Of a stretch of DNA of 64,000 nucleotides, positions 10,980 to 23,744 are shown one piece after another. A program made the translations under genes and the position numbers. Every line of letters begins with the position of its first letter. Position 1 is the stretch's first letter. Below the pieces are notes generated by a model. The model was not told the DNA's origin. It was given only the letters and a program-made list of their open reading frames with translations, and did no database searches. The stretch is from Isoetes taiwanensis. Its lineage: Eukaryota; Streptophyta; Lycopodiopsida; Isoetales; Isoetaceae. The stretch spans positions 40,601,841 through 40,665,840 of the forward strand of contig JAJEKV010000002.1 of assembly GCA_021234155.1 (NCBI GenBank), written 5' to 3'.

Positions 10980-11848
10980 CCTAAGTTGAAACTGAAGGTC
11001 TGGAGTAGATTTGCCCCAAATCCATTGTAAGGTGGTCAGATGCTTAAACCCTTTCCCCTTATACAAAACACTTGACAATGTAATTTTCACAACAAGAAAT
11101 GGAGGGAGGTCCAACAAAAAATGATCTGAATTTGCTAGAACTTCTTAACAAATGAGAATAAGTTTACAGTAATTGTTTTATGATTGCCTCAAATGCATGC
11201 TCAATATATTCGTATTGACATACTGCAATGTAGGGTTATGCCTTGTCATGTAAAACTGCTTTATGAACTGTACTATGGTGGCAAGTTATCCACAGGTGCC
11301 TGCGTGTTAATGCCGTCCGACATCGCTATGATTGCAGTATGCCTGCTCTGCCTTTCAGACTTTGAGACTCTTGAGCATTGTCTCTTTGATTGTCCAGAGG
11401 TTCAACCAGCGTAGTCCTGGCTACAAGGTTTGTTTAACAGTACATTGGACTGCCGATGCATCCTTTTGACGTCCTATCCCAAAGCATGGCCTCCAGCTAA
11501 ACAAAGGGCATTCCATCTTGGTTCTGGTTGGCTCCTACAGTCGATATGGGAGCGTCATAGACACCACATCTTTCAGGGCATTTATTCATCTACACGCGGT
11601 GTTATTATGGTGGCCCAAAAAAAGGTATTGACACCTACGAGTGTTCCTTCCTTGAATCAGAAATGATGGAACGCATTTGGATTCAGTACCTTCGGATTAA
11701 TTCTTATCGTTAGTCTTCTATTATGGAGTAAGTACATTGTGCTCCAGGCTCGTGCTCCTGTGGCATCTTTTTGTGCTTACACAGTTAGACGAGACATGTA
11801 AATTTTGTATTTTTTATCTGATTAATAAACTTTTTGGCTTTCATCCTT

Positions 11849-11879
<31 letters not shown>
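10980..11879 (+). mobile_element. 5'-truncated L1-type LINE 3' end with zf-RVT and A30 tail
   Basis: Plus-strand frame 11,184-11,666 contains CLLCLSDFETLEHCLFDCPE, the Cys/His zinc-finger (zf-RVT) that follows plant LINE reverse transcriptases. Beyond one in-frame stop comes the tail segment WERHRHHIFQG. The 3' end has TTAATAAACTTTTTGGCTTT and 30 consecutive A residues at 11,850-11,879. The RT itself is lost by 5' truncation; the start is approximate. The A-tail touches the first base of the PLE1 terminal repeat. Confidence 0.75.
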
Positions 11880-11881
<2 letters not shown>

Positions 11882-12354
11882 TTGGTCGAGTCTAGCCCAT
11901 ACTAGTCCCAACATCAATCAAGGTCAATCCCTATAATTGTCTTAGCATCCTGATCTTGTTCAGGCCAATAACAACATCAGTACTTAATATCCTAGGTCAG
12001 AGACATGTCTTTACCACTATTTCATTTTGTCTCGTCATGATCTTTGTGTCTATACTAGTCAAGATCACAAATAGATCCAAATATTCATTCAAATAAATAT
12101 TCTTATCTAATGCTCTTCATAAGTCTTATGATCTATAAGAAACCAAACCATTCAGTCCCATACAGATCTTTTTAAGCATATCAAGTTCCATACAAATGTT
12201 ATTAAGCATATATGCTTTTGTCTTTGTCTATTAACTTATACCAAACCATGTAGTTTCTATATAGTAGCATTTTAACCTGTTTTTATAACTGTGTTCCAAG
12301 AAATTTTTCCTTTTACTACTTAAATATTTAATTAAGCCATTTTATTACCTAGTT

Positions 12355-13300
12355 TCCGAGACCATTGAGTAGCAGTAATGAGCTTTTTATTGAGCCAGCA
12401 ATTCGATTTGATGTTTCAAACCTTATGCTAAGGATACTACTGATATTCCAAGCAATTCCAGAAGCCAATGTAAACTACCATATGGATATCCCAAAGGAAA
12501 AAAGTTACAGCATAAAATTTGGAATGATAATGACATCTTATTTTATTTATTTAAACTTATCAACAGTAGTGCAGTAAAACATGTTCTTTAAATCCAAGAA
12601 AACAATTCAAGAAGAGACATTACAAGCAATCTTGGTTATCTAGATAGTACACCTGACAAGAGCCTGGCCATTATTTATCAGAAATCGGGCGTATAATCTT
12701 ATGGCATCAGCTTTATGCATCTTTAAAATAAAATAGTTCAAGCCGAAATAACCAAGAATCTTAAAGAAGACTTCCATGCTTCCTCCTTCTACTTTAATGA
12801 AGCCTTTTTAGCATTCTGATTTCCAGACAATAGAGTAGCAGTAATGAGCCATTTATTAGGCCAGCCATTTAATTTGATGCATTATACCTTATGCTAAAGA
12901 TTCTACTGCTATTACAAGCTATGTTTGACGCCAATTTCAATCATCATATGGGCATACTAAAGGACAGAAATTTCAGCATATAATCTGGACACAGAATGAT
13001 ATCATATCTCATATATTTAAACTTTTCAACAGTAGTGCAGTAAAACTTGTTCCTTAATCTCAAGAAATCTACTTAATAAGGAACATTACAAGCAGATTTA
13101 GTTGTCTAGATAATATTCTTGGAAAAAGCCCATCTCTTGTGTACCAAAATCGGGCATATAGTCTTAAGGCTTCTGTATTATGCATTCCCAAATGAAATAG
13201 TTCAAAATATAGTAACTGGAACCCTTTACCGTAATATACTCTTAAAGAAAACTTGCTGTAACTCAGGATCTAACAGTAGCTCAATGATCATAACCAATAT
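12355..13300. repeat. Internal ~465-bp duplication inside the PLE1 terminal repeat
   Basis: Two diverged adjacent units share AGTAGCAGTAATGAGC (near 12,369 and 12,834), CAGTAGTGCAGTAAAAC (near 12,563 and 13,028) and an ATCGGGC[AG]TATA block (near 12,686 and 13,148), all spaced about 465 bp. The same arrangement recurs in the right copy at about 19,920-20,865. Its role is unknown; an untranslated promoter-type repeat is possible. Confidence 0.75.
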
Positions 13301-13707
13301 CTTCACGTTCTTAAACCCTTGACTTCATCATGTTGCTGCAACTAGGACAATAGAAAGCACAAAGGGAAGAGATTACCCGTACCTGCAGCCAGTCAATACA
13401 ATGTTAGCCAAGAAATGGGTGACATTGCAAGGGCCAAAAGGTACCTTGGGTAATCTCGGCTTATGGCCTGTTACCCTTTGTACCTTTTGTCCAAGCACAA
13501 CATAAATTCATCAAAAAAAACTGAAAGGAATATAACAGAAAGAAATACAACAGAAATAGGTGCAAAATGCAAGCACTTGCTTTCTCAAACCTGTGATAAA
13601 GGCAACAGCCTTCATTCAAATGGAAAGGTAAATCACAGCTCGTTCATCATTTGTAAAGATTTATTGGAGTGTTAAGGCAATATTAAGCACAACTAATATC
13701 ATGTTAC

Positions 13708-14171
13708 CTGTATTTCATCTTGATCAGACCCTAACTCCTCTTCAGGCTGAGTTTCAGGCACATAGCCATCTTGTCCACTTCCTGGACTGTAGTTATTGTT
13801 TCTTGGCAACTTGGTACTCCCATTGAACTCCTTGTTGCCTGCATGAGCATCTCCCTTTCCCCTTTTCTGTGCCATAACAGAGTCGGCTGCACTATGGCAA
13901 TGGCGCTCACTAATCTCCCAACTATTCAGATAGTGAACACACTCTTCCCAAAGAGTCTGTCTCGCTCTTCTTCAGACTCAGAGCTGTAAAACAGTCCATC
14001 TGTATCATAATCCATGCCTTTATTTACACCAGCCTGAGGCCCTAAAGCTAAAAGCCCGGGAAATAGGAAGAACATAAAAGCTCTTACGGTATACCACTGT
14101 TGCAGCATGTGGAAGATTGCATGGTAGATCTGGCCGGCACGTTTCAAACCAGCTAAATGCTCTATATTTGT
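13708..14171 (-). pseudogene. Decayed copy of PLE1 first recognised exon
   Basis: Same sequence as the exon at 34,686-35,147 with frame-breaking changes (for example around the DRLF segment). Lying downstream of the RT on the coding strand, it belongs to the left repeat and is not expected to be used as a 5' exon. Confidence 0.7.
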
Positions 14172-15125
14172 CTAGTCAAAAGTCATTGCTATGAAAACCC
14201 ATGAAAACTGCACTTACGCAGAAAAACCGGAACCATATGAGAGGCCCATTTAAGTGTAGCACTTGCAGATTAGATTATTGTTCAGCCTTTTTCTTTATGT
14301 ACATACTGTGAGCAAAATTTTGGTATGAATTTAGTGGTCCTGGCACTTGTAGACATTCTTATTGTCTCCCGCGTATATCCTATCTTGCTAGTACAATTAT
14401 TTCCTTGTGGATCCTAATTAACCTGTAGAATCCGGAAGAAGGACAAGCGCCGGTATGATTTGGAGTATCCAGGTTCGTGTGAGCCAAATCCCCTTCTGTA
14501 AGTTAGGTGGGAAACCCTAATGTTAGTAAATTACATTACTGGAACGCATCTTCCAAAACTAGGTTTGTACCATGCCTAGTGTAATATTTCAGAAACCTTA
14601 GCATTCTTGAACACGACTCTTATTTTTTAATTAATCTCTTTAACAATTTCATAAGTTCAACTATCAACCCCTTTAAAGCAAAGATTTTTTTGCCCATACC
14701 ATTACACAAATAATCTCATACTGCCCATCTAGGTCCTATCTAAATAAATTCCAGTAGAGCCCCATTGGAACCTTTACTTTGGAACTTATTTGCAATAGAG
14801 TAGGTAATTAAAAAGGTGTTTTAAACTACACATATAAATCTCCTTTTTAATACGAGGAAATCTCCTTGAAACACAGAGCACCTCTTAATTATGCAAATGC
14901 TTATTTAACTTTAGGGTTTAGTAGAAATGCCATGCTGTAGACCTATAGACCTGTATAACTATATAAAAAAACCTCCCACATACCGTAGGTGAGGGTTAGA
15001 TCTCTATATCAATTAAACTGTAAACTTAGGGAGGGTTGACCCCTACGTTTACAGTAGAGGTCAACCCGTCCCTATTGTTAATGAATAACCCAAATTCTAC
15101 CTGTTAAACAAAGAGATTTACCTTG

Positions 15126-17202
15126 TTAAACGCTCTTGTGGATTTCTTGTAACAGCACCACTGTGTCATACTTCAGCCCTGGAAATTCATTATTCTGTAT
15201 GTATTGGGTGACATTCCTCTTAATACCATTGCGGTCAAACCCGTTGTTAATGAAATTCTGCATTAGTAGCATGATATCCATAGCAGCAGTCATGGGGCTT
15301 GAATTCACATACATGTATGGGAGGATCTGGGAAACAATTACGTTTCTAGCTCGGTGGTATGGCCTACAGCTCACTGCATGCATAAATTTGATAGCTTTGA
15401 ATGGAAGTATGTCCCTCTTGTCATATCTCTTGATATGGTAGATTCCCCGTGTTTTATTGAATACTTCAATCACAAGATTTAGAAAATTGGCTTTGTATCC
15501 GTGTGAAATCACACCATTCTGCTCAGTTTTCCTTTGGGTTTCTTCCTTGATCCCTATCTTGCTTAGATCACAAATCTGGATGTTTTCCTTATTGTTATGC
15601 ACCAGCTTGCCCAGGAACTGCCTGATAGTGGGGCAGTTAATGGCTAAGAGGTCATCCATATAACGGAAGGTATACCTGAACTGCATAATCTCATGGTATC
15701 TACCTTGGTTGGTCAGTTTTTTGATGAACGACATCTCATACCAGGCCAGATACAAATTGCACCAACAAGGGCTGCAAGAGAATCCCATGGTTATCCCACG
15801 GGTTTGTTTCCAGATTTTATCTTCTGAACATATGTAACAGTTAGTCAACAACCAGACATTTATCTTAATAAATTTGCTGGCTCCTAAAAAGATCCAACAT
15901 TTTCCCTGTGGTGTATATTTAAACCATTTGGCCACATATGACCCATCTATGGTTTTCTTAATCCTGAGTTCATGCCTTTTGTTTTTCTCTTTCATGTATT
16001 TCCAGGAAGTGTTAATAACCAATTCTATAATTTGACAAATACCTGATTCACCTTGTAATGGTATGTTCTCATAACAGCGTGTTATGTCTGCTACAAACAC
16101 TTCATTGATGTGACTGGGCAGATTTAAAACAACATCATATATGGATTCAACCATCCAGTCAGTTATTCCCTGGAAAAAGGGTACAGATCTTATCACACAT
16201 AGCTCGTGTTACATCTGGCCATAAGCTAATGATGTTGTTAAGCCCTGAGGTGATAATTTTGGAAATTTCAGTGAAAATGGTACCATGAGCATTGGTAATC
16301 CATCTGTAGTCATGCTTGTGCGCTTTGTAAATGCCAAGCAGATAGGGAAGACTGTCTGATTCAAAATTCATGATTCCTATGAGCTCTTGGATGTCAGACC
16401 GTGTTTTAACTTTGATCTCTTCAACTGAACTGTCAATTCTAAGGAAATCTGTGCTTTCAAGTCTCTTCATGGCCATTGATCTGATATGAGAAGGGCAGAT
16501 GAATGAGGGGTTATTGGTGGCTTTATCAATCCCAGCAATGTAGAAGTTCTTGCATAGCCATTCGAGATTATTGGTAACAAGTGGGTCATTAAGAGGGGAA
16601 CTCCTAGTTGTATCAGACTTGTAAGCTTCTTTAATTCTTTCAGAGGTAATATTCCATATTTCCAACTTAATCCTTTCTTTGTCAACTTCAGCAATGTTAG
16701 CAAATTTGAATCTATGTGCTTCAAAAATAGCATCTGCAGTGCAGTATAAGTCTTCTTTGAACTCATTTAAATCCAGACAACGGTCAGGTATATGGTTCAG
16801 ACCTTTTGTAAAAAGGTTCCTAAGAGTTTTGTTGTGGATAATGCCAATATCTGTAGTTCTGATATGCCCAATTTTAGGGTCAATGAACTTGGCCAGTGTA
16901 GGATTTGAGCAGGGGCAGACAGGATGCCTGTTACTTGCAAAAGTAAGGAATGGTTGGTAGCATATATCTCTAAGGTTTTCGATATACCTCCATCCAAACA
17001 TCGTATCTTCCATGATGTCCAGCCCGATTTCTCCCAGAATGTTATTAAAAACATCCGAGAAGATCTTTGGTACACATACCTTGTCTAATATTTTAGACAG
17101 AAAGGTACAGTGTACTATCTTCTTTTTGTTCTTCTTTACCCCACTGATTAGATGCCTTCTTCCCAGGCAATCCTTGTCATACACATAAATTATGTTAATC
17201 CA
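15126..17202 (-). pseudogene. Penelope-like reverse transcriptase (one frameshift)
   Basis: Two overlapping minus-strand frames, 17,202-16,159 and 16,196-15,126, make one protein interrupted by a single-base shift at an A5 run (plus strand ~16,174-16,178). The N-terminal half has a Cys-containing segment (HPVCPCSNPTLAKFI), NFYIAGIDKATNNPSF and LPYLLGIYKAHKHDYRWITN. The core has ADITRCYENIP (motif A), RGITMGFSCSPCWCNLYLAW (motif B), YTFRYMDDLLAIN (motif C, catalytic YMDD intact) and a YDKRDILPF segment. These are typical of Penelope-like and related RTs, not LTR or LINE RTs. The frame opens at a possible splice acceptor (17,203-17,204) and has no ATG near its start. It stops 152 bp before the left terminal repeat. 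No endonuclease domain was seen. Confidence 0.7.
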
Positions 17203-17516
17203 CTAAAACTAAAACTCTTAGTTCACCTTGTAATACATGGTGAACAGGGTTGCTTTTAGCCAAGTGGCAGTCCTTTGTGTAAATACACAAAGTTGAGGAT
17301 CAGTCAATTGAGATGTATTAATCTCGAATTTCTTGTCTGGAGTAAGTATTTATCCGGCCTATAAGGCGTCTAGATAGTAATTCCAGCCTAGTGGCATTCA
17401 TATCTATGATAAACATTAAATTACCGGAATCAAAGTAAAATCAAAACTGATGAAACTGAAAACTGTATGCTGAAGTATTACATGTATGTATTTTCATATG
17501 TAAATGTATCCATACC

Positions 17517-19052
17517 TTATTTCTGAAAGTTGATTTTGGTGCCCAGGGTATCTCCCTTATGATCTCCGATCTCTGGTTTTTGCTTAGTAACAGAATGCTC
17601 AATGTCATGGGGACTGGCAATGCCTTCCACTGATGTTGTCTCCATGCTGGTAGTAATCCTGGCCAGTGGTGCTGAAGTAATACGTGGTACACTAGTCATG
17701 CTTTGTAGACTGCTAGATATGCTAGTTCTAGCCTTTCTGGGAAATCTTCTGCTGTTGGTACTGGGAGTGGCTTCAATAGACTTCAAAAAGTCAATGCCTT
17801 TAATAGTCTTTTCACAAATATCGTTCATTTTGCACTTGGGCCTAGACACCCTGAAATCTGCCCAGGGATCCGCAGCCAATTGGAACGTCATTTCAAACAA
17901 AACCCTTCTGACCTCCAGGTAGGAAAAATAGGCCATGATACTGGTTTTCATCTTGGTCATAAGAAAATTTCTGAAGGTGACGAAGCGTGTAGCAGTGGAC
18001 ATATTAGGGTACAGAATATCCAGATGATTGAACATATACCAGATGCCATGGTCCAGCCAAGTCATATTGTCACCACATTCCTTATTCTTGCCCTTGATGG
18101 GTTCACAGATGCACTTGAAATACGGACACATTGTCCTCCACAGTTTCTTAAGGTAGAAATCATTCCTGTATTCAGTAGGATAGGCCATATGGCCCTTTTG
18201 GCTGACGTAAACAAACTCGCTCTTATTGCATTTCTTGTCAAAGAACCTTGTATCAATGTTGAGTTTGATCTGCTCTTTCTTGACTAGCTTCTCCATTTTT
18301 TCTGCAGCACTTTTAGCAGCTGCCAGTTGTGCAGGGGTAATACCACCAAGTATTTTCCATGCCTCACTACTTATAGGTGCCAGGGCACCATAGTTTTTGG
18401 TTCTCCACAGGCCCTGATTGCACATAAAAGCATCTGACTCAACCAATCTTTCTGGTATGTATGGGAACCTGTGTGTATTATGCAGGGTAAAGCAGAAATC
18501 TTGACTGGTATTGCCATTACCAGAATTTCCACTTTCTGTATTTAGTTGTGCCTTATCATTTTCAGATAATAACATATCACCGAATGGGTCTTCTTCTTCA
18601 ATTTCAGTAGTGTTAATCTGCTTATTGTTCTGTACTTGTGTATCCCCCAAAGGGTATGATGGTTTAATCTTGTTAATGTCTTCTAATGCCGCCAGCCCAA
18701 TGAAATATTGTTTCTTGGCTTCATCTTCCTCACATGTCCAATTGTAAGTCTTGTGTGGTAGAGAGTCATACAATTCATTGATGTGATCACTCAACATGCC
18801 ACCAGTCAGCTTGTTGATGATAGGGATTTGCATAAGCCATTCACTGAATCCTAAATGGGCCACTGCTGAATATTCTTCTTCTGTTCTTAAAGCCTCCTTC
18901 TTTAAAATCAGTTTGTATACCATGGTATCTTTGAGGGAGCATAGCATGGTCTGTACTGCATTACTGGGGCATTCAATGTTGCTACTGGCATAACCCAGAA
19001 CTTTCAATTCGTTGTTCCACACAGGTGCTACCACTGTATTGTCATATTCATC
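17517..19052 (-). CDS. PLE1 internal ORF of unknown function (511 codons)
   Basis: An uninterrupted minus-strand exon starts at a splice acceptor (...CATGACAG at 19,053-19,054) with residues DEYDNTVVAPVWNNELKV and ends in a stop at 17,517. The middle is acidic (TEIEEEDPFGDMLLSENDKA). The C-terminal half has several aromatic and Cys residues (MCPYFKCICEPIKGKNKEC, WLDHGIWYMFNHLDILYP). A Ser/Thr/Arg-rich tail follows. I do not recognise a domain. By position, upstream of the RT on the same strand, it is the ORF1-like protein of the element, perhaps nucleic-acid binding. Its start phase (0) matches the donor of the exon at 34,686-35,147. Intactness over 511 codons suggests a young copy. Confidence 0.65.
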   Translation of the reverse strand, partial: DEYDNTVVAPVWNNELKVLGYASSNIECPSNAVQTMLCSLKDTMVYKLILKKEALRTEEEYSAVAHLGFSEWLMQIPIINKLTGGMLSDHINELYDSLPHKTYNWTCEEDEAKKQYFIGLAALEDINKIKPSYPLGDTQVQNNKQINTTEIEEEDPFGDMLLSENDKAQLNTESGNSGNGNTSQDFCFTLHNTHRFPYIPERLVESDAFMCNQGLWRTKNYGALAPISSEAWKILGGITPAQLAAAKSAAEKMEKLVKKEQIKLNIDTRFFDKKCNKSEFVYVSQKGHMAYPTEYRNDFYLKKLWRTMCPYFKCICEPIKGKNKECGDNMTWLDHGIWYMFNHLDILYPNMSTATRFVTFRNFLMTKMKTSIMAYFSYLEVRRVLFEMTFQLAADPWADFRVSRPKCKMNDICEKTIKGIDFLKSIEATPSTNSRRFPRKARTSISSSLQSMTSVPRITSAPLARITTSMETTSVEGIASPHDIEHSVTKQKPEIGDHKGDTLGTKINFQK

Positions 19053-19445
19053 CTGTCATGGTAGTAAGTAAATAGTCAGTTTAGTCAGTAAAAACATTAT
19101 GCTTAGATACACCACTACGTCAGAAGAGTGACCCATAGACATAGACTACACTGGTTAAACCAATGGAATGAACTGTCTATAATAATTTAACAGACTACAC
19201 TAACTCAGACAGTGTCTAGTTAGCATAACCATCAATTCAGGTCAATCCCCTCATTGTCTTATCATTCTGACACTAGTTGTGGTTGGGCCAGGTCAGTGCT
19301 ATGTTCTGAGGGTCTTTCATCCAAAATTTAAGTATTATCAGCCTAAGGGCCTCCCGGAACCACCTTTCAGCCTTAGATAAAAGATTGACCATAAGACACT
19401 TAGCAATACTGGTTGAACCAATATGATGAAATGTCTAAAAAAAAC

Positions 19446-21175
19446 TTGGTCGAGTCTAGCCCATACTAGTCCCAACATCAATCAAGGTCAATCCCTATAA
19501 TTGTCTTAGCATCCTGATCTTGTTCAGGCCAATAACAACATCAGTACTTAATATCCTAGGTCAGAGACATGTCTTTACCACTATTTCATTTTGTCTCGTC
19601 ATGATCTTTGTGTCTATACTAGTCAAGATCACAAATAGATCCAAATATTCATTCAAATAAATATTCTTATCTAATGCTCTTCATAAGTCTTATGATCTAT
19701 AAGAAACCAAACCATTCAGTCCCATACAGATGTTTTTAAGCATATCAAGTTCCATACAAATGTTATTAAGCATATCTGCTTTTGTCTTTGTCTATTAACT
19801 TATACCAAACCATGTAGTTTCTATATAGTAGCATTTTACCCTGTTTTTATAACTGTGTTCCAAGAAATTTTTCCTTTTACTACTTAAATATTTAATTAAG
19901 CCATTTTATTACCTAGTTTCCGAGACCATTGAGTAGCAGTAATGAGCTTTTTATTGACCCATCAATTCGATTTGATGTTTCAAACCTTATGCTAAGGATA
20001 CTACTGATATTCCAAGCAATTCCAGAAGCCAATGTAAACTACCATATGGATATCCCAAAGGAAAAAAATTACAGCATAAAATCTGGAATGATAATGACAT
20101 CTTATTTTATTTATTTAAACTTATCAACAGTAGTGCAGTAAAACATGTTCTTTAAATCCAAGAAAACTATTCAAGAAGAGACATCACAAGCAATCTTGGT
20201 TATCTAGATAGTACACCTGACAAGAGCCTGGCCATTATTTATCAGAAATCGGGCGTATAGTCTTATGGCATCAGCTTTATGCATCTTTAAAATAAAATAG
20301 TTCAAGCTGAAATAACCAAGAATCTTAAAGAAGACTTCCATGCTTCCTCCTTCTACTTTAATGAAGCCTTTTTAGCATTCTGATTTTCAGACAATAGAGT
20401 AGCAGTAATGAGCCATTTATTAGGCCAGCCATTTAATTTGATGCATTATACCTTATGCTAAAGATTCTACTGCTATTACAAGCTATGTTTGACGCCAATT
20501 TCAATCATCATATGGGCATACTAAAGGACAGAAATTTCAGCATATAATCTGGACACAGAATGATATCATATCTCATATATTTAAACTTTTCAACAGTAGT
20601 GCAATAAAACTTGTTCCTTAATCTCAAGAAATCTACTTAATAAGGAACATTACAAGCAGATTTAGTTGTCTAGATAATATTCTTGAAAAAAGCCCATCTC
20701 TTGTGTACCAAAATCGGGCATATAGTCTTAAGGCTTCTGTATTATGCATTCCCAAATGAAATAGTTCAAAATATAGTAACTGGAACCCTTTACCGTGATA
20801 TACTCTTAAAGAAAACTTGTTGTAACTCGGGATCTAACAGTAGCTCAATGATCATAACCAATATCTTCACGTTCTTAAACCCTTGACTTCATCATGTTGC
20901 TGCAACTAGGACAATAGAAAGCACAAAGGGAAGAGATTACCCGTACCTGCAGCCAGTCAATACAATGTTAGCCAAGAAATGGGTGACATTGCAAGGGCCA
21001 AAAGGTACCTTGGGTAATCTCGGCTTATGGCCTGTTACCCTTTGTACCTTTTGTCCAAGCACAGCATAAATTCATCAAAAAAACTGAAAGGAATATAACA
21101 GAAAGAAATACAACAGAAATAGGTGCAAAATGCAAGCACTTGCTTTCTCAAACCTGTGATAAAGGCAACAGCCTT
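19446..21175 (-). repeat. PLE1 terminal repeat, right copy, left part (A2a)
   Basis: Matches 11,882-13,614 almost base for base. It starts TTGGTCGAGTCTAGCCCATA after A8C and is broken at GGCAACAGCCTT by the Gypsy insertion. The last five bases (GCCTT, 21,171-21,175) are duplicated at 34,586-34,590. Confidence 0.9.
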
Positions 21176-22884
21176 TGTGACGTCCCCTACTCGTATACGG
21201 TGCACTCACCGTATACAAACAGGAGTTCATCCCCCATACCAGCTCCATGCTAATACAGGGCCCTCCACATGACACTGCAACCGTGACGGGTTCCAGTGGG
21301 AAGAGTGGAAGGGTCATTGCACCCCGTCTCCCTCAGGGCCTACCTAGCTGCGGAAGCGTAAACATACATGTCAGTAGCACATACATCAACATCATATGAC
21401 CATCACGAAGGATGGTCCTCCACATATCTGCATAGACAAAGATCAGCACATCACATAGGGAATCCTACCCAAGGCTCAGACACAGGGATGGACTGACAAG
21501 CTTGGGTCTCCAGAGTTCATTGCAGACAGAATTCATGGCAATGGATTTGGCTGGCATAAAAACATGGCCTAGGGTTGTCCACTCCATCCGCCCCTCCTGT
21601 GCACACTTTGCAGAGTAGGTTGAAAAGTGTTGGGACCTGGCCAGTAGCCCGCGGATGCATAGCCAAGGGGGCTATATCCTGGGTTACATCTCCCCAGTTC
21701 CGATGGGGCAGGTAGGGATTTCTCCCTCCAGAGATCTACAATGCTGACTCAAGGTGACTAGAGGGCCACTGCCCGTATCCGACTTGAACTCAATGGAAGG
21801 TCATATTCACCACCTCACGAGTGTCGAGCCCATGCCTTGCCCACACGCAGCGGGTGGCAAGCCATTAGACCTAGTCCACAAAGACCCCGGCAGCACTAAC
21901 ACACCATAGGGTCGCTCAAGAGTCGAACATGAACCTCCTTATAAGCCCGGTCGGCCCCCTTCACCCACAACCGTGTGTGGCTCTTGTGCACAGGCCGCAT
22001 CTACAGTGTGCTAGAGAGGCTACTCTAGGAGCATCAACTACAAAGCTTTAGGTCTCTACCCCCCTTCCCAATACACGGAGTTCATAGAGATACATCATCC
22101 ATATACATCACAGAAGAACTAAAGAACAAGATCTAATCTATATCATAGAGTTAGGTTCTTTAGTTAGAATCTGCTATCTAGAGTTCTAGAGGGCTGCTAT
22201 GGGCAATCTAATAGGCTAAACCCTCTTGATTCAATGCCTAAAATAGGGTTTAGACTATCTAATTGGCCAAATACCTGATCCTTGAGGGGCTCCACCTGAC
22301 TGAGCTTCGACCATCCTGGCTGGCACGCCGAATCTAGAGAAACTAAGGTTGCAATTCTCCCGGTCGAGTGCGGATGCGGTTTTGGTCGTTGAGGCAGCAA
22401 AAAAGGAGTTCTGAAGCCCTAAAATCGAAAATTAGGTTAGTTAGGGTTTCCAACCCTATATAGACAAGGGGGTGGCTAGGGTTTCCAATTATCCCCTTTT
22501 GGCATGTGGGATAATTGGTAATGGGCCCACTTGCCTTTAAGGGCTAGGTGGCCAAATGTGCCCACATGGAAATGTGTGCACCCAAATGTGCTCACATGGA
22601 AATGTGTGCACATTAATGAATGTGTACATTGGAAAATGTGCACATTAATTGCTCCTATGGGTATGGCCCACTTGGCATCAAGTGGCCACATGGAAATGTG
22701 TGCCCACATTAATGTGTACATTGGAAAATGTGCACATTAATACTAATGCACGTTCTTAGCAAGTTGCCCCCTAGGGCTACCCACTTAGCTACACGTTGGC
22801 GTACACGTCAATCGGGGTGGCGTGTCGCGGCGTGGCGGGCAATATAATATACGTCCCGGGGCGTATCGCTTGCGGAACGTCACA
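21176..22884 (-). mobile_element. Gypsy 3' LTR
   Basis: 1,709 bp, colinear with 32,871-34,585. It contains a tandem block (about 22,550-22,740) of CCACATGGAAATGTGTGC and TGTGTACATTGGAAAATGTG units. Many differences from the 5' LTR sit at CAG/CTG trinucleotides. Confidence 0.9.
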
Positions 22885-22938
22885 TTCTCCCCACCTTGAA
22901 ATGATGCTGTCCGCAGCATCGTGGTTCTCCCCACCTTG
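22885..22938 (-). other. Polypurine tract, duplicated
   Basis: On the minus strand CAAGGTGGGGAGAA abuts the 3' LTR (22,898-22,885). It occurs again 40 bp upstream (22,938-22,925). The LTR-adjacent copy is the expected plus-strand priming site. Confidence 0.75.
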
Positions 22939-23744
22939 GAATCTTCCTAACCTGCAATCAACCTGATGCATACGATATACTACTAAAATACTTACACATT
23001 TATTACGATTACCTTAAGGTAATACTTTTATCACATTATTATATTATAAAATAACTTATCAATTCACAACATTACTAACAGATTACTCCAACATTCCCTT
23101 AACATTACTATTAAGTTTATCAAAATTTAAAATTAACGTTCGAGGTACCCTTGATTCCTTGCAACACATTCCAACAAAATTTGTGTTGCAAGTCTTCGTA
23201 GCTCGACCTCCTTGCCCTCCGGAGCGCTTTACTGGCCTGCAGGTCGACACTACGTTAGTACCATTTAATTATTAATTAAAATTTTTGGTTATATGGTGAC
23301 CACCCCACCTATCTACATGGATGCATGGCTAATCTCCCGTGGGAAGAGGGTGAATCTTCCATTATGGCCATGGAGGCAGCGCTACATGCCTATATGCGCT
23401 CATGCCTACACCTCTAGTTGCCCGGCGTGGAGGATATCCTTCGGCGTGGGGGCATGAAGGATAGATTCCTCCTATCAAAGCATATATGGGGCTAAAGGTG
23501 CTTTTCCTATGAATGCATTCCTCAATGACCTCCTTTCTCTCGAGGTCGTCTGCTTCCGTGGGGACAAGTAGACTTTCTAATCTACCTTCCACTCGCCCCA
23601 AAGCGAAACGCGGTCATGCCTACATTGACATTACACCACGCCCTAGAGATCACCGTAGTGGTCCCATCATCGGTGACAACGCATGCGACCCATACTAAGC
23701 GTAGGTGGCATGCGTAGATTAATCTTAACTATACAAGCATTAAC
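22939..23744 (-). other. Gypsy 3' noncoding region
   Basis: About 0.8 kb between the chromodomain and the purine tract. Short minus-strand frames (for example 23,601-23,362) have no recognisable domain. It is probably 3' untranslated sequence. Confidence 0.5.

Larger units (their letters stand above)
11882..14964 (-). repeat. PLE1 terminal repeat, left copy (A1)
   Basis: Nearly identical to the right copy from TTGGTCGAGTCTAGCCCATA to TATAACTATAT, each followed by A residues (A7 here). It differs by a ~165-bp segment near 14,250-14,420 that the other copy lacks and a 13-bp duplication near its right end. On the coding strand it lies downstream of the RT. Confidence 0.85.

Noticed and set aside
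12365-13322. Plus-strand frames conserved between the two PLE1 repeats
   Set aside because: Conservation is due to the near-identical terminal repeats; the frames are antisense to the element, AT-rich and without motifs.
22476-22740. Overlapping frames on both strands (MYTLMWAHISMWPLDAKWAI and the opposite-strand frame), repeated identically at 34,176-34,440
   Set aside because: They are translations of the short tandem units inside the two LTR copies, not a conserved protein.
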